Positions 27,372 to 35,976 of a stretch of DNA of 64,000 nt are shown here, piece by piece; positions within the stretch are counted from its first letter, which is position 1; the number at the start of each line of letters is the position of its first letter. Made by a program: the position numbers and the translations under genes. The notes under the pieces are model-generated. The model saw only the letters and a list, made by a program, of their open reading frames with translations. It had not been told where the DNA came from and searched no databases. Source of the DNA: Chryseobacterium limigenitum. GTDB lineage: Bacteria > Bacteroidota > Bacteroidia > Flavobacteriales > Weeksellaceae. Where the stretch lies: the NCBI RefSeq assembly GCF_900114875.1, contig NZ_FPKW01000003.1, forward strand, positions 1 through 64,000, in the 5' to 3' direction.

Positions 27372-29756
27372 ATGAAATTGATATATAGTTTAATGTTGAT
27401 CCTTTGTGGATTTGCATTTTCAAACGCACAAAAAAATTACACGGTAGAAGGTGTTGTTCAGGATTTTCACGATAAAACAATGCTGGAAAATGCAGTGGTG
27501 AAAATCGGGGATTTTACAGCCAAAACAGACAAGAAAGGGAAGTTTTCTTTTGATAAGATTCCTGCAGGAAAATATATACTCATTGCTAAACATCCTGATT
27601 GTAATGATTATACTGAAAATATAGCAGTTACTCAGGATATGCATGTAGCAATTACTCTTGAACATCATATTCAGGATATTGAAACGGTGACTATCCATGG
27701 AAGTCACAAAAAAAACGGTTCTTTAATTATAAAAACTCTTGATAAAACAGATATAGAAAGAAATTCTACAGAAAATCTGGGGAATTTATTATCTAAAATT
27801 TCGGGAGTTACCGCATTAAAAACCGGAAATAATATTTCAAAACCGATTATTCACGGGCTTTACGGAAGCAGAATCGCTATTTTGAATAATGGAGTAAAAT
27901 TGGCCGAGCAAGAATGGGGAGTAGAACACGCACCGAATGTTGATATTAATAATTTTCAACATATTGATGTGATTAAAGGCGCTTCTGCCTTAAAGTACGG
28001 AAGCGATGCCATCGGAGGTGTTGTAGTCATGGAACCGGAGATTTTTCCTAAAAAAGATACCATCAAAGGTTCAGTTGGTCTTACCGGAATTTCCAACGGA
28101 AGAGGGCTGGGATTGGATGTAGATGTTGCCAAGGTTTGGAAAAACGGATGGGCTGTAAAGTCTGGTGGAAGCATCAAAAAATTGGGTGACCAAAGCGCTC
28201 CCGACTATAATCTGAAAAATACGGGAATGGATTTTTCTTCCTTTAATTTTACGGTTCAGAATAACTCTTATGAAAAAGGAATTTCATTTGATTATTATTT
28301 AACGAATCAGAATATCGGGATTTTGAGAGATTCACACGTTGCCACTTCGGGTGATTATGACAGAGCGATGAATGCCAATCCGCCTATTTATTCGGGTAAA
28401 TTCAGCTATGATATTGATAATCCGAGACAGCTTATTGAGCATCATATTGCAAAAGTTTCAGCTTTCAAAAGATTTGAAAATATTGGAAAACTTTCGGCTA
28501 CCTACAGTTACCAGTATAACCACAGACAGGAATATGACATCAGAAGAGGAGAATTGAGCGACACGCCTTCTCTGGATCTGGAATTGATGACGCATCAGTT
28601 TAACCTTAATGATTTATTGGAAAGGGAAAAATGGTCTCTGGAAACTGGGATTGATGCCAGTTTTCAAAACAATTATTCAGATCCTGCGACGAAAGCCAGA
28701 CGTTTGATTCCTAATTATGATAAATATGCCGCAGGTCTTTATTCTGTTTTTAAATATAAAATTTCTTCTGAATTTAATTTTGAAGCAGGTGCAAGATATG
28801 ATTTCACACGTTACGATGTTACCAAATGGTACGACAAAAGTGATTGGGAGAAATTGTATGCAGACAGTTTTCCTCAGTTTTATGTGAAAACAGATCAGAA
28901 CAGAGTTTTGACGCGTCCTCAGCTTAATTATAACAATGTTTCTTTCAATGCAGGTTTGGAATATCGTCCAAGCTCTAATTTTGATTTGAAATTTAATTAT
29001 GCAAAAGTGGGCAGATCTCCAAACGTTGCAGAATTATTCTCTGACGGATTGCATCATTCTGCAGGAATCATTGAAATCGGAGATATGGCCTTGAAAAACG
29101 AACAGGGACATCAGTTTAATTTAACGGTAGATTCAAAATTCAATGTTTTGAGAGGTCTTACTATTTCTGTAAACCCTTATTTTTTCATTACTAAAAATTT
29201 TATTAATGAAGTTCCGGTTGGTATCAAAGGAACGATCAGGGGAGTGTTTCCGGAATGGCAATATCAACAGATCGATGCCAAAATGTATGGTGTAGATTTA
29301 GATATTAACTGGAAACTTACGGACGATCTTACCTATGTTGGAAAAGGAAGTTATGTTCACGGACAGGACGAAACCAACAACGAACCGTTGATCTTAATGA
29401 TGCCGCCGAATTTCTCCAATACATTGCAGTTCAAGAAAGAAAAATGGAATAATTTCTATTTTACGGTTGAAAATCAAACCTCTTTAAAACAAACCAGATT
29501 CCCGATCAGAAATGCTCCGTTGGAAATTTATGTAGACGGACAGTTGGTGGATAAAGAGATCGATTTCAGTACGCCGCCAAACGGATATTCACTTTGGAAC
29601 ATCCAAACGGGGATCAATATCAGTAAAAATCTTTCTGCGGGACTTATCGTGAATAATCTTTTCAATACTTCGTACAGAGATTATCTGAATCGTCTTAGAT
29701 TCTTCGCGGATGAGGCAGGAAGAAACTTTATTTTAAATTTTAGATACAGATTCTAA
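27372..29756 (+). CDS. TonB-dependent receptor, ZnuD-like (predicted metal uptake)
   Basis: 794 residues. Signal peptide 1-19; carboxypeptidase-regulatory-like domain ~24-95; plug ~115-225; 22-strand barrel to the terminal FILNFRYRF. The plug segment IIHGLYGSRIAILNNG and the barrel segment ELFSDGLHHSAGIIEIGD closely parallel the zinc receptor ZnuD, and His residues recur at loop positions. It therefore probably imports zinc or another transition metal, or a small metallophore. It is an outer membrane protein. It is followed by a lipoprotein (52 nt) and preceded by a Cys/His protein, together a small uptake locus. The substrate is inference. Confidence 0.85.
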   Translation: MKLIYSLMLILCGFAFSNAQKNYTVEGVVQDFHDKTMLENAVVKIGDFTAKTDKKGKFSFDKIPAGKYILIAKHPDCNDYTENIAVTQDMHVAITLEHHIQDIETVTIHGSHKKNGSLIIKTLDKTDIERNSTENLGNLLSKISGVTALKTGNNISKPIIHGLYGSRIAILNNGVKLAEQEWGVEHAPNVDINNFQHIDVIKGASALKYGSDAIGGVVVMEPEIFPKKDTIKGSVGLTGISNGRGLGLDVDVAKVWKNGWAVKSGGSIKKLGDQSAPDYNLKNTGMDFSSFNFTVQNNSYEKGISFDYYLTNQNIGILRDSHVATSGDYDRAMNANPPIYSGKFSYDIDNPRQLIEHHIAKVSAFKRFENIGKLSATYSYQYNHRQEYDIRRGELSDTPSLDLELMTHQFNLNDLLEREKWSLETGIDASFQNNYSDPATKARRLIPNYDKYAAGLYSVFKYKISSEFNFEAGARYDFTRYDVTKWYDKSDWEKLYADSFPQFYVKTDQNRVLTRPQLNYNNVSFNAGLEYRPSSNFDLKFNYAKVGRSPNVAELFSDGLHHSAGIIEIGDMALKNEQGHQFNLTVDSKFNVLRGLTISVNPYFFITKNFINEVPVGIKGTIRGVFPEWQYQQIDAKMYGVDLDINWKLTDDLTYVGKGSYVHGQDETNNEPLILMMPPNFSNTLQFKKEKWNNFYFTVENQTSLKQTRFPIRNAPLEIYVDGQLVDKEIDFSTPPNGYSLWNIQTGINISKNLSAGLIVNNLFNTSYRDYLNRLRFFADEAGRNFILNFRYRF

Positions 29757-29808
29757 AGTTTTCAAAAATTTATTTAATCAAAATTTTACAATTTTAAAAT
29801 TCTTAAAA

Positions 29809-30378
29809 ATGAACAAACTATTCAATACTAAAAATATCATCAAATTATTAGCAATTTTATTCATTACGATCACTGTTATTTCTTGTCAGAGAGACGGCTC
29901 GGCAGAAGAGGATGATCTTCCTCAGGAAGAACTTACCAATATTGTTTTGTTGGTTACTGAAGAGGGAACAACAAATACATTAACGTATGATTATAGTATC
30001 GGAGCAGGAGGAATTCCTACAATTCCTTTGAAGGACGGGAAATCTTATACTGTTGAAGCAAAATTCAGAAACGGGAATGAAGATGCTACAGGTGAGATTA
30101 TTGATGCTAAAGATGAACATTTCCTAATTTTTGATTTTCCTAAATCTAATATCGCAGTTACCAGATTAGACGGTAACGATCTTAGAAATGACGGGAAAAG
30201 AGTAGGTCTGAGAACAAAATGGGATGTAGTGAAAGTCGTAGATTCTCCGTCACCATTGTTAAAATTAACCCTTATCCACGCTCCTGAAAGTGTAAATGAT
30301 GCCAAATCAGGAACTGCCTGGGGAAGTGTCGTAGGTGGAGAAACAGATGCTGAGGCTACCTATAACCTTACCAACTAA
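29809..30378 (+). CDS. Lipoprotein paired with the TonB-dependent receptor
   Basis: 189 residues. The lipobox VISC puts the lipidated Cys at 26. A short acidic linker (SAEEDDLPQEE) leads to a beta-rich domain with GKSYTVEAKFRNG, DEHFLIFDF and LLKLTLIHAPESVND. I do not recognise a named domain. The acidic linker is compatible with surface exposure, and co-location 52 nt after the receptor suggests a substrate-binding partner. Terminator follows. Confidence 0.7.
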   Translation: MNKLFNTKNIIKLLAILFITITVISCQRDGSAEEDDLPQEELTNIVLLVTEEGTTNTLTYDYSIGAGGIPTIPLKDGKSYTVEAKFRNGNEDATGEIIDAKDEHFLIFDFPKSNIAVTRLDGNDLRNDGKRVGLRTKWDVVKVVDSPSPLLKLTLIHAPESVNDAKSGTAWGSVVGGETDAEATYNLTN

Positions 30379-30396
30379 ATAATAATTTTCAAAATA

Positions 30397-30428
30397 AAAC
30401 CACTGAAACTTTCAGTGGTTTGTTATTT
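30397..30428 (+). terminator. Metal-locus terminator
   Basis: Stem AACCACTGAAA/TTTCAGTGGTT with almost no loop, then TTGTTATTT. Confidence 0.8.
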
Positions 30429-30485
30429 ATAAATATTTGATGGATAAGAATTTATCTTTAGTAGGGTATTTTGATAAAAAATTCA

Positions 30486-30494
30486 TATTTTTGC
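30486..30494 (+). promoter_or_regulatory. tig promoter -7 box
   Basis: TATTTTTGC, 21 nt before the tig start. Confidence 0.65.
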
Positions 30495-30515
30495 AACCTA
30501 AAATTTTAATCAATA

Positions 30516-31850
30516 ATGAAGGTTACCGCACAAAACCATGATGACGTAAGTGCATTACTTACTGTAACATTGGAAAAATCTGACTACAAAGAAAAAGTAG
30601 AGAAGCAGTTGATTAATTATGCTAAAAATGCGCAAGTTCCTGGATTCAGAAAAGGAAAAGTGCCTTTAAGTATGGTTAGAAAACAATATGAGGCAGGTAT
30701 TGCATTCGAGGAAATTAACAAGCAGGTTTCTGATGCTTTAAATAGCTATGTAAACGATAACAAGTTAAGATTAGTTGGCCAGCCTGTTCCTCAGCCTGTA
30801 AATGATTTCAATCATAACGCAGAAAAATTGGAAGTTGCTTTTGAAGTAGGGTACGAGCCTGAATTCACAATAGATCTAGCTAAATATGAAGCGCCTCACT
30901 ACAAAGTAGAAGCTTCTGAAAAAGAAATCAACAAAAGCATTGAAAACATGCAGAAGCGTTTCGCTGAGCAGGTTCCTCAAGATAAAATCACTAAAGATTC
31001 TTACATCGCTTTAGAAATTTCTCAAGTTGTTGAAGAAGATGCTGAAGGTGAGCACCACCACCATCCAAAGAACGCTACCATTACCGCTGAAAACAAAGAA
31101 GCTTTCAAATTGGTAAAAGGTTTGAAAATGGACGGATCTGTAAAGGTTTCTAAAGAAACTCTTGCTGGTGACGAAGAATTAGCTAAAGAATTAGGATTCA
31201 GCAAAGAAGAAGTTGAGCACTTACACCACAACGAAATTGAGGTTAAAGTAAAAGATTTCTATTCTTTAAACTTAGCTGAGCTTAACCAAGAACTTTTTGA
31301 TAAAGTTTACGGAGCAGAAACTGTTTCTTCTGAAGAAGAGCTTAAAGCAAAAGTGAAGTCTGAATTAGACGAATATTTCCAACAAAATGCTGATGTACAC
31401 TTTGTAAACAAAGTATTAGAGCAAATTACAGAGAAAGAAGAAGTAAAACTTCCGGAAGCTTTCTTAGTTAAATGGTTATTATTCTCTAACCAGAACATCC
31501 AGTCTGAAGAGCAGGCTAAACAAATCCTTGAAACTGAGAAAAAACAATTAAGCTACCAGATCATCGAAGGTAAATTGATGTCTGATAACGAAATTCAGTT
31601 GGATTATGCTGATGTTTTGGCACAAGCTGAGCAATTAGTAAGAAACCAGTTGGCTATCTACGGAATTCACCACCTAGGAGATGAGGAGATCCAAAAATAT
31701 GCTGTTGAAATGTTGAAAGACCAAGAGCAGGTAAGACAAATCTCTTCTGAAGTTGCAATGACTAAATTGAAAGATGTAATTCTTGAAAAAGCATCTAAAA
31801 AAGAAACTGCAATCTCTCACGACGAATTTTTGGAAGAACTTAAAAAATAA
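30516..31850 (+). CDS. tig: Trigger factor (ribosome-associated chaperone)
   Basis: 444 residues. The ribosome-docking signature GFRKGKVP is at 43-50, in the N-terminal domain. A middle PPIase-like region is degenerate and carries two His-rich stretches (HHHH at 180-183, HLHH at 235-238). The C-terminal helical chaperone domain completes the protein. Length matches the family. It acts on nascent chains at the exit tunnel. The His-rich segments may bind metals; that is inference. Single gene, with its own promoter and terminator. Confidence 0.95.
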   Translation: MKVTAQNHDDVSALLTVTLEKSDYKEKVEKQLINYAKNAQVPGFRKGKVPLSMVRKQYEAGIAFEEINKQVSDALNSYVNDNKLRLVGQPVPQPVNDFNHNAEKLEVAFEVGYEPEFTIDLAKYEAPHYKVEASEKEINKSIENMQKRFAEQVPQDKITKDSYIALEISQVVEEDAEGEHHHHPKNATITAENKEAFKLVKGLKMDGSVKVSKETLAGDEELAKELGFSKEEVEHLHHNEIEVKVKDFYSLNLAELNQELFDKVYGAETVSSEEELKAKVKSELDEYFQQNADVHFVNKVLEQITEKEEVKLPEAFLVKWLLFSNQNIQSEEQAKQILETEKKQLSYQIIEGKLMSDNEIQLDYADVLAQAEQLVRNQLAIYGIHHLGDEEIQKYAVEMLKDQEQVRQISSEVAMTKLKDVILEKASKKETAISHDEFLEELKK

Positions 31851-31871
31851 TTTATTTTTTATACATATTTT

Positions 31872-31907
31872 AAAACCACCAGATTATTTTGGTGGTTTTG
31901 TTTTTTT
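31872..31907 (+). terminator. tig terminator
   Basis: Stem AAACCACC/GGTGGTTT with a 10-nt loop and a T-rich tail. Confidence 0.85.
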
Positions 31908-31968
31908 GCCCGAATTACTTTATATCAGACAATATTCATATATTTACGTTTTATAAACTAACTTATAT

Positions 31969-32655
31969 ATGAAAAAGATCATCATCCCGTTTTTCTGTGC
32001 CGTGCTTTTTTCCACCTCGGTAGCTGCGCAAAAAACAACTGCTGCTTCTGCTAAAACGGAAGCTGTGAAATCAAAATTAACATCTAAAGAAGTTATTGAT
32101 AATTATCTGAAAGCTTTGGGTGGAAAAGATAAATTAGAAGCTGTAAAAACTACAATTACAGATAATACTCTTTCTGTACAGGGAATGGAAATTTCTATGA
32201 CAACTAAAAAGATGGGAAATAAGTTCAAGTCCGTACAATCAGTAATGGGACAAACGATGACTCAGCTTTTTGACGGTGAGAAAGGATATTTCGACCAAAT
32301 GGGGCAAAAAAATGACATTCCTGCAGGTAAAATTGCTGAACTTAAAAAAAGTAAAACAATTGATGCATTAGGGTATGAAGCTTCTAAATTCCCGGCTGTT
32401 ACCATAGAGAATATAGACGGAAAAGATTATAATGTTTTAACTTCTGAGAAAGGGAAATATTATTTTGATGCCTCAACTTCTTTATTGCATAAATCTACTT
32501 CTGATGAAGGTTCGGCTACAATTAAGAGCTATATGACGGTAGATGGCCTCCAATTCCCGGCTGAGATTGAAGCAGAAGGCAAAGGTCAGAAAATCACAAT
32601 TAAAACAACTAAAATTGTGATTAATTCTGGAGTTACAGATGCAGATTTTAAATAA
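31969..32655 (+). CDS. Secreted protein, LolA/outer-membrane-sorting-like fold
   Basis: 228 residues. Signal peptide ~1-20 (VAAQ), a low-complexity Ala/Lys/Ser linker, then SKEVIDNYLKALGGKDKLEAVKT. This opening is shared by periplasmic lipoprotein-sorting (LolA/LolB-like) and related proteins in Bacteroidota. The rest is beta-rich (QGMEISMTTKKMGNK, GEKGYFDQMG, YYFDASTSLLHK). No catalytic motif. Function is not known; a lipid- or lipoprotein-binding role is a guess. Followed by a terminator shared with the convergent gene. Confidence 0.6.
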   Translation: MKKIIIPFFCAVLFSTSVAAQKTTAASAKTEAVKSKLTSKEVIDNYLKALGGKDKLEAVKTTITDNTLSVQGMEISMTTKKMGNKFKSVQSVMGQTMTQLFDGEKGYFDQMGQKNDIPAGKIAELKKSKTIDALGYEASKFPAVTIENIDGKDYNVLTSEKGKYYFDASTSLLHKSTSDEGSATIKSYMTVDGLQFPAEIEAEGKGQKITIKTTKIVINSGVTDADFK

Positions 32656-32679
32656 AAATATTTAATTTTTAACAATAAA

Positions 32680-32711
32680 AAAACCGCAAATCACTGATTT
32701 GCGGTTTTTAT
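32680..32711. terminator. Bidirectional terminator between convergent genes
   Basis: Stem AACCGCAAATCA/TGATTTGCGGTT with a 1-nt loop, A-rich on the left and T-rich on the right, so it can end transcripts from both sides. Confidence 0.9.
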
Positions 32712-32715
32712 TTTT

Positions 32716-33300
32716 TTAGTTTCCGTATTCTTTTTTCCATTCGTCTGCGGCTTCGCTCAGAACATCGTAGAATTCTTCTCCATATTTTCTTATTAATGGA
32801 GTTTTCAGGAATTTATAAACAGGAACCTGAAGTTCTTTTCCTAATGTACAGGCATCGCTGCACACATTCCATTCGTGATAATTCAAAGCGGTAAACGCAG
32901 AATATTCTGTAACACGAATTGGGTAGAGGTGACATGAGATCGGTTTCTGCCAATCTATAGCGCCATCTTCATAGGCCTTTTCAATTCCACATTTTGTAAT
33001 TCCTCTTATATCATAGGTTACATAGGCACACTCACGGTCTTCAACCATTGGGGTTACGTACATCCCGTCTGAAGGATCGGTTGTCCATGTTCCCTGCTCT
33101 TCCAGAGCCTGGATACCTTCCGGAGTAAGGTAGGGCTTTATTTTATCAAAAATTGAATCTAAAATTTCCAGCTCATTTTTATCTAACGGAGCTCCTACAT
33201 CTCCTTCCACACAACATGCACCCTTACATTTGCTAAGGTTGCAAACAAATTCTTCGGAAAATATATCCTCGGAAATCAATTTTTCGTCTATCTGAATCAT
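32716..33300 (-). CDS. DUF3109 family Cys-rich protein
   Basis: 194 residues with many Cys: C20, C25 and C29-C30 in VCNLSKCKGACCVEGD, then ECAYV, KCGIEKAY, SCHLYPIR and VCSDACTLG. This is the DUF3109/YkgJ-type CxCxxxCC pattern, thought to bind a zinc or iron-sulfur centre. No signal peptide; cytoplasmic. Second gene of a leftward pair, 9 nt after the DUF6427 membrane protein, hence one operon. Role unknown. Confidence 0.85.
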   Translation of the reverse strand: MIQIDEKLISEDIFSEEFVCNLSKCKGACCVEGDVGAPLDKNELEILDSIFDKIKPYLTPEGIQALEEQGTWTTDPSDGMYVTPMVEDRECAYVTYDIRGITKCGIEKAYEDGAIDWQKPISCHLYPIRVTEYSAFTALNYHEWNVCSDACTLGKELQVPVYKFLKTPLIRKYGEEFYDVLSEAADEWKKEYGN

Positions 33301-33309
33301 AATTTTTTT

Positions 33310-34215
33310 TTAAAATAAATCAAAATAAGTTCCTGCTTTAAAGGTAACTAAACTAATAAGGAGAAGCCATAAGCTTACTTCCTGCATCCAATATTTAGGT
33401 AAAAACTTTAGCATCCTGCTTAAAATAATACTTGATGGAAATGCCAATAGTAATAAATATTCATAACTTTTATTCATATAGAGAATAATAGTAACCAGCT
33501 GAGCCAAAGAAAATACAAGTAGAAAAGTATATTTATATCTGCTTATCGGACTCTTTTTATTATAGTTTTGAAAATGGTCATATACTGCATATATCAGCAT
33601 TAAAGCGATCGGAATTAAAGGAAACAGTTCTGTATAATCTGTTACTATTTTCATTTTTCCAAACGGGAAATAATCGATATTCCAGGATGTAAATCCAACA
33701 AAAAACATAATGGAAAAATAACTGAATGCGATTAATATAACTCCTAAAATAAACCTGAAAACATTTAAAACAATTCTCTGCGAAGTAGCGATTACGTGAA
33801 TGATCACAAAAACCGCCATCGGCCATGTTGTCGGCAGAAAAATAAAATTTAATGCAACTATGGAACCTACCAGTACATAAGATTTTTTTCGCGTGTCTTC
33901 ATCGGTACTTGTTAACAGCAAAAGAAGGAACGAATTGGTAAGAAGCGCAACGGCAATTCCGATATCTAAATTGCCGGGATAAAGTCCAAAAATAAAAAAT
34001 GTATATAAGAATAAAGGCAAATGAGTCTGATAATTAAGTGCAATGCTATGAAAACAGAAATATGCCAAAGCAATTCCCAGAAAAGTTATTCCGGCTATAA
34101 TGGTTTCATTTGTATTGAAATTCAGGATGTTAAATACTATTACGATTAAAAGAAGAAAACCAATATAAACAGGAATTGAAAAAATATTGCTTTCTTTTGA
34201 AAGTAATTTAAACAT
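33310..34215 (-). CDS. DUF6427-type multi-pass membrane protein
   Basis: 301 residues with about nine hydrophobic helices and short loops. The start MFKLLSKESNIFSIPVYIG is typical of a Flavobacteriia-restricted family (DUF6427). No transport motif is recognised. It is first in an operon with the DUF3109 protein and divergent from a 77-residue membrane protein. The two promoters overlap head-on around 34222-34239, so the divergent units may be expressed alternately. Confidence 0.75.
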   Translation of the reverse strand: MFKLLSKESNIFSIPVYIGFLLLIVIVFNILNFNTNETIIAGITFLGIALAYFCFHSIALNYQTHLPLFLYTFFIFGLYPGNLDIGIAVALLTNSFLLLLLTSTDEDTRKKSYVLVGSIVALNFIFLPTTWPMAVFVIIHVIATSQRIVLNVFRFILGVILIAFSYFSIMFFVGFTSWNIDYFPFGKMKIVTDYTELFPLIPIALMLIYAVYDHFQNYNKKSPISRYKYTFLLVFSLAQLVTIILYMNKSYEYLLLLAFPSSIILSRMLKFLPKYWMQEVSLWLLLISLVTFKAGTYFDLF

Positions 34216-34221
34216 TTTTTA

Positions 34222-34239
34222 TAAATTTGTACAAAGTTA
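34222..34239. promoter_or_regulatory. Face-to-face overlapping promoters (palindromic TTTGTACAAA)
   Basis: On the plus strand TAAATTTG (34222-34229) serves the gene at 34258. On the minus strand TAACTTTG (34239-34232) serves the gene ending at 34215. They share the perfect palindrome TTTGTACAAA (34226-34235), so each transcript would cross the other box. Confidence 0.65.
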
Positions 34240-34257
34240 ATTTAAAAAAGGAAAATA

Positions 34258-34491
34258 ATGACGTCTTTCTTTCTATTCTTAAGCAAAGTTTTCAAATGGT
34301 CTTTCGGCTTTTTTGACACTTTCGGAAATGTTTTAAACTGGATCTTATTTACTGTTTGCTGCGTACTGTTCACGTATTGGTGCTATGTATTAGTGGCGAC
34401 ACTAGGTGGTGACAAAGATAAAGACTACTATTCTCCAACTGAGGGTAAAAACCCTTATTATGATCCTACGATCTACAAAAAAGAAGGTTAA
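34258..34491 (+). CDS. Small membrane protein (DUF6341-like)
   Basis: 77 residues. One or two membrane helices (about 3-22 and 25-49) are followed by a polar, Tyr-rich tail (DKDYYSPTEGKNPYYDP). It resembles the small Flavobacteriia family DUF6341, which is often found beside DUF6427 genes, as here. Function unknown. The divergent arrangement with overlapping promoters suggests coordinated or exclusive expression. Confidence 0.65.
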   Translation: MTSFFLFLSKVFKWSFGFFDTFGNVLNWILFTVCCVLFTYWCYVLVATLGGDKDKDYYSPTEGKNPYYDPTIYKKEG

Positions 34492-34510
34492 TTAATTGGT
34501 TATATAGTAA

Positions 34511-34548
34511 AAAACCGATCAAAACATATGTGTTTGGTCGGTTTTTTT
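34511..34548. terminator. Bidirectional terminator between the small membrane protein and uspA-like gene
   Basis: Stem AACCGATCAAA/TTTGGTCGGTT (one G-U), loop around ACATATGTG, T7 on the right and A-tract on the left. Confidence 0.85.
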
Positions 34549-34566
34549 ATGGATAACGATTAAAAT

Positions 34567-35010
34567 TTAATGTGTTTCATGGATCGGAAGCACCAAAACA
34601 GGAATATGAGAATCTTTCGTCAATCCTTTGGTTAAACTTCCTACAAATACATCATAAATTCCACTTCTTCCGTGAGAACCCATTACGATGTAGTTTGCAT
34701 TTTTTTCTTTAGAATACTCTAAAATAATATCTTTGGCGATCCCTTGCTTCAAAAGATGCTCGCAGTCGATATTCTGAGCAATAATTCTTTGCTCGATCTT
34801 ATTCAGCTGAACCAACTCTTCTCTTATTTCATTAGCCTCCACTTCAGGAAAATACTGGAACCCCATATCTCCAATGGCAAAACCAATATCTGAAGGTGCA
34901 ACATGAATTAAAAAAATCTTACCGTTGAGTTCTTTTGCGAATTTTACAGCTCCGTCTACAAGCTGATCTGTTTTATCCCCAAAATCTACGGGCAGTACAA
35001 TATTTATCAT
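34567..35010 (-). CDS. Universal stress protein (UspA family)
   Basis: 147 residues, a single Usp domain. The ATP-binding motif is VMGSHGRSGIYDVFVGSLT (G-x2-G-x9-G-S). It opens with INIVLPVDFGDKTDQLV. Cytoplasmic; a stress-response nucleotide-binding protein. Located 59 nt downstream of the FAH-family gene on the same strand, with a TATCTTTA box just upstream that may give it its own promoter. Confidence 0.88.
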   Translation of the reverse strand: MINIVLPVDFGDKTDQLVDGAVKFAKELNGKIFLIHVAPSDIGFAIGDMGFQYFPEVEANEIREELVQLNKIEQRIIAQNIDCEHLLKQGIAKDIILEYSKEKNANYIVMGSHGRSGIYDVFVGSLTKGLTKDSHIPVLVLPIHETH

Positions 35011-35069
35011 AACCTTTAATTTTGTTTATTAAAGATAGAAAAATTATGCCAATTTTCATGTTAAATTAC

Positions 35070-35675
35070 TTATAATATTCGGATGTCCAGGATTTTTTCA
35101 TCTTCAAGATAGCCTTCCAGAATATCATTTTCATCAACTTTTCCAACCCCTTTTGGAGTACCTGTGAAAATAAGGTCACCAACTCTTAAAGTGAAATATT
35201 GGGAAGCAAACGAAATGATGTCATCGAATGAAAATATCATATCTTTTGTATTCCCGTCCTGCACTTTTTCTTTATTTTTTAATAATGAAAATTGTAAATC
35301 TTCAAGATTATAATTCTCTTTTTTAAAGAAATTTCCAACCACTGCGGAACCGTCAAAGCCTTTGGCAAGCTCCCAAGGAAGCCCTTTAGATTTTAATTCG
35401 CTTTGAAGATCTCTTGCCGTGAAATCAATTCCCAATCCGATTTCCTCATAATGTTTGTGAGCTGTTTCTTTCTGGATGTATTTTCCACCTTTTGAAATCT
35501 TTACGACAACTTCCAATTCATAATGTACATCATTTGAAAACTCGGGAATGTAAAAATCGTTTCCTTTCAAAACTGCCGTATCAGGCTTCATGAAAATAAC
35601 CGGTTTTTCAGGGATTTCGTTTCCTAATTCTTTTGCGTGTTCACTGTAATTTCTTCCGATGCAGATAATTTTCAT
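35070..35675 (-). CDS. Fumarylacetoacetate hydrolase family protein
   Basis: 201 residues, the short FAH form (FAHD1/YcgM-like). It opens with KIICIGRNYSEHAKELGN. Metal ligands are E53 and E55 (HYELEVVVKI) and D84 (GIDFTARD). The end block GDLIFTGTPKGVGKV is diagnostic. The family hydrolyses or decarboxylates acylpyruvates such as oxaloacetate. Exact substrate unknown. Upstream gene of the uspA-like gene; the start is preceded by a large repeat-filled spacer. Confidence 0.9.
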   Translation of the reverse strand: MKIICIGRNYSEHAKELGNEIPEKPVIFMKPDTAVLKGNDFYIPEFSNDVHYELEVVVKISKGGKYIQKETAHKHYEEIGLGIDFTARDLQSELKSKGLPWELAKGFDGSAVVGNFFKKENYNLEDLQFSLLKNKEKVQDGNTKDMIFSFDDIISFASQYFTLRVGDLIFTGTPKGVGKVDENDILEGYLEDEKILDIRIL

Positions 35676-35689
35676 ACTACTTTTTATTT

Positions 35690-35960
35690 ATGTCATTGCG
35701 AGAAGCGAATGCGACGAAGCAATCTCACAATTATTTTTACTTATTTTTTGAAGCTGTTTCCCGCTTTCCGCTATATCTTTTGTTCTGCTGCGCTGCACAA
35801 AAGGATGTCGCTGCAATCGGGGCTAGGGTTTTAGTCTTTATCTCAATATATCAACATCAAATTATCATTCCGTTCGTCATCCTGGAAGGATCTAAACTGT
35901 TGAAAAGAAAAAATTATCCAATAAATTTGTTGAGATTCTTTCAGAATGACAAAATTGAGT
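35690..35960. repeat. Mosaic of interspersed repeats in a 301-bp spacer
   Basis: Spacer 35676-35976 holds three repeat-like blocks and no gene. First, GTCATTGCGAGAAGCGAA-type DNA (35692-35730). Second, a GAAGCTGTTTCCCGCTTTCC block continuing to CAATCGGGGCTAGGG (35750-35830). Third, an inverted pair GTCATCCTGGAAGGATCT and GATTCTTTCAGAATGAC (35878-35951). Confidence 0.6.
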
Positions 35961-35976
35961 GTTAAAGTATTAATTT

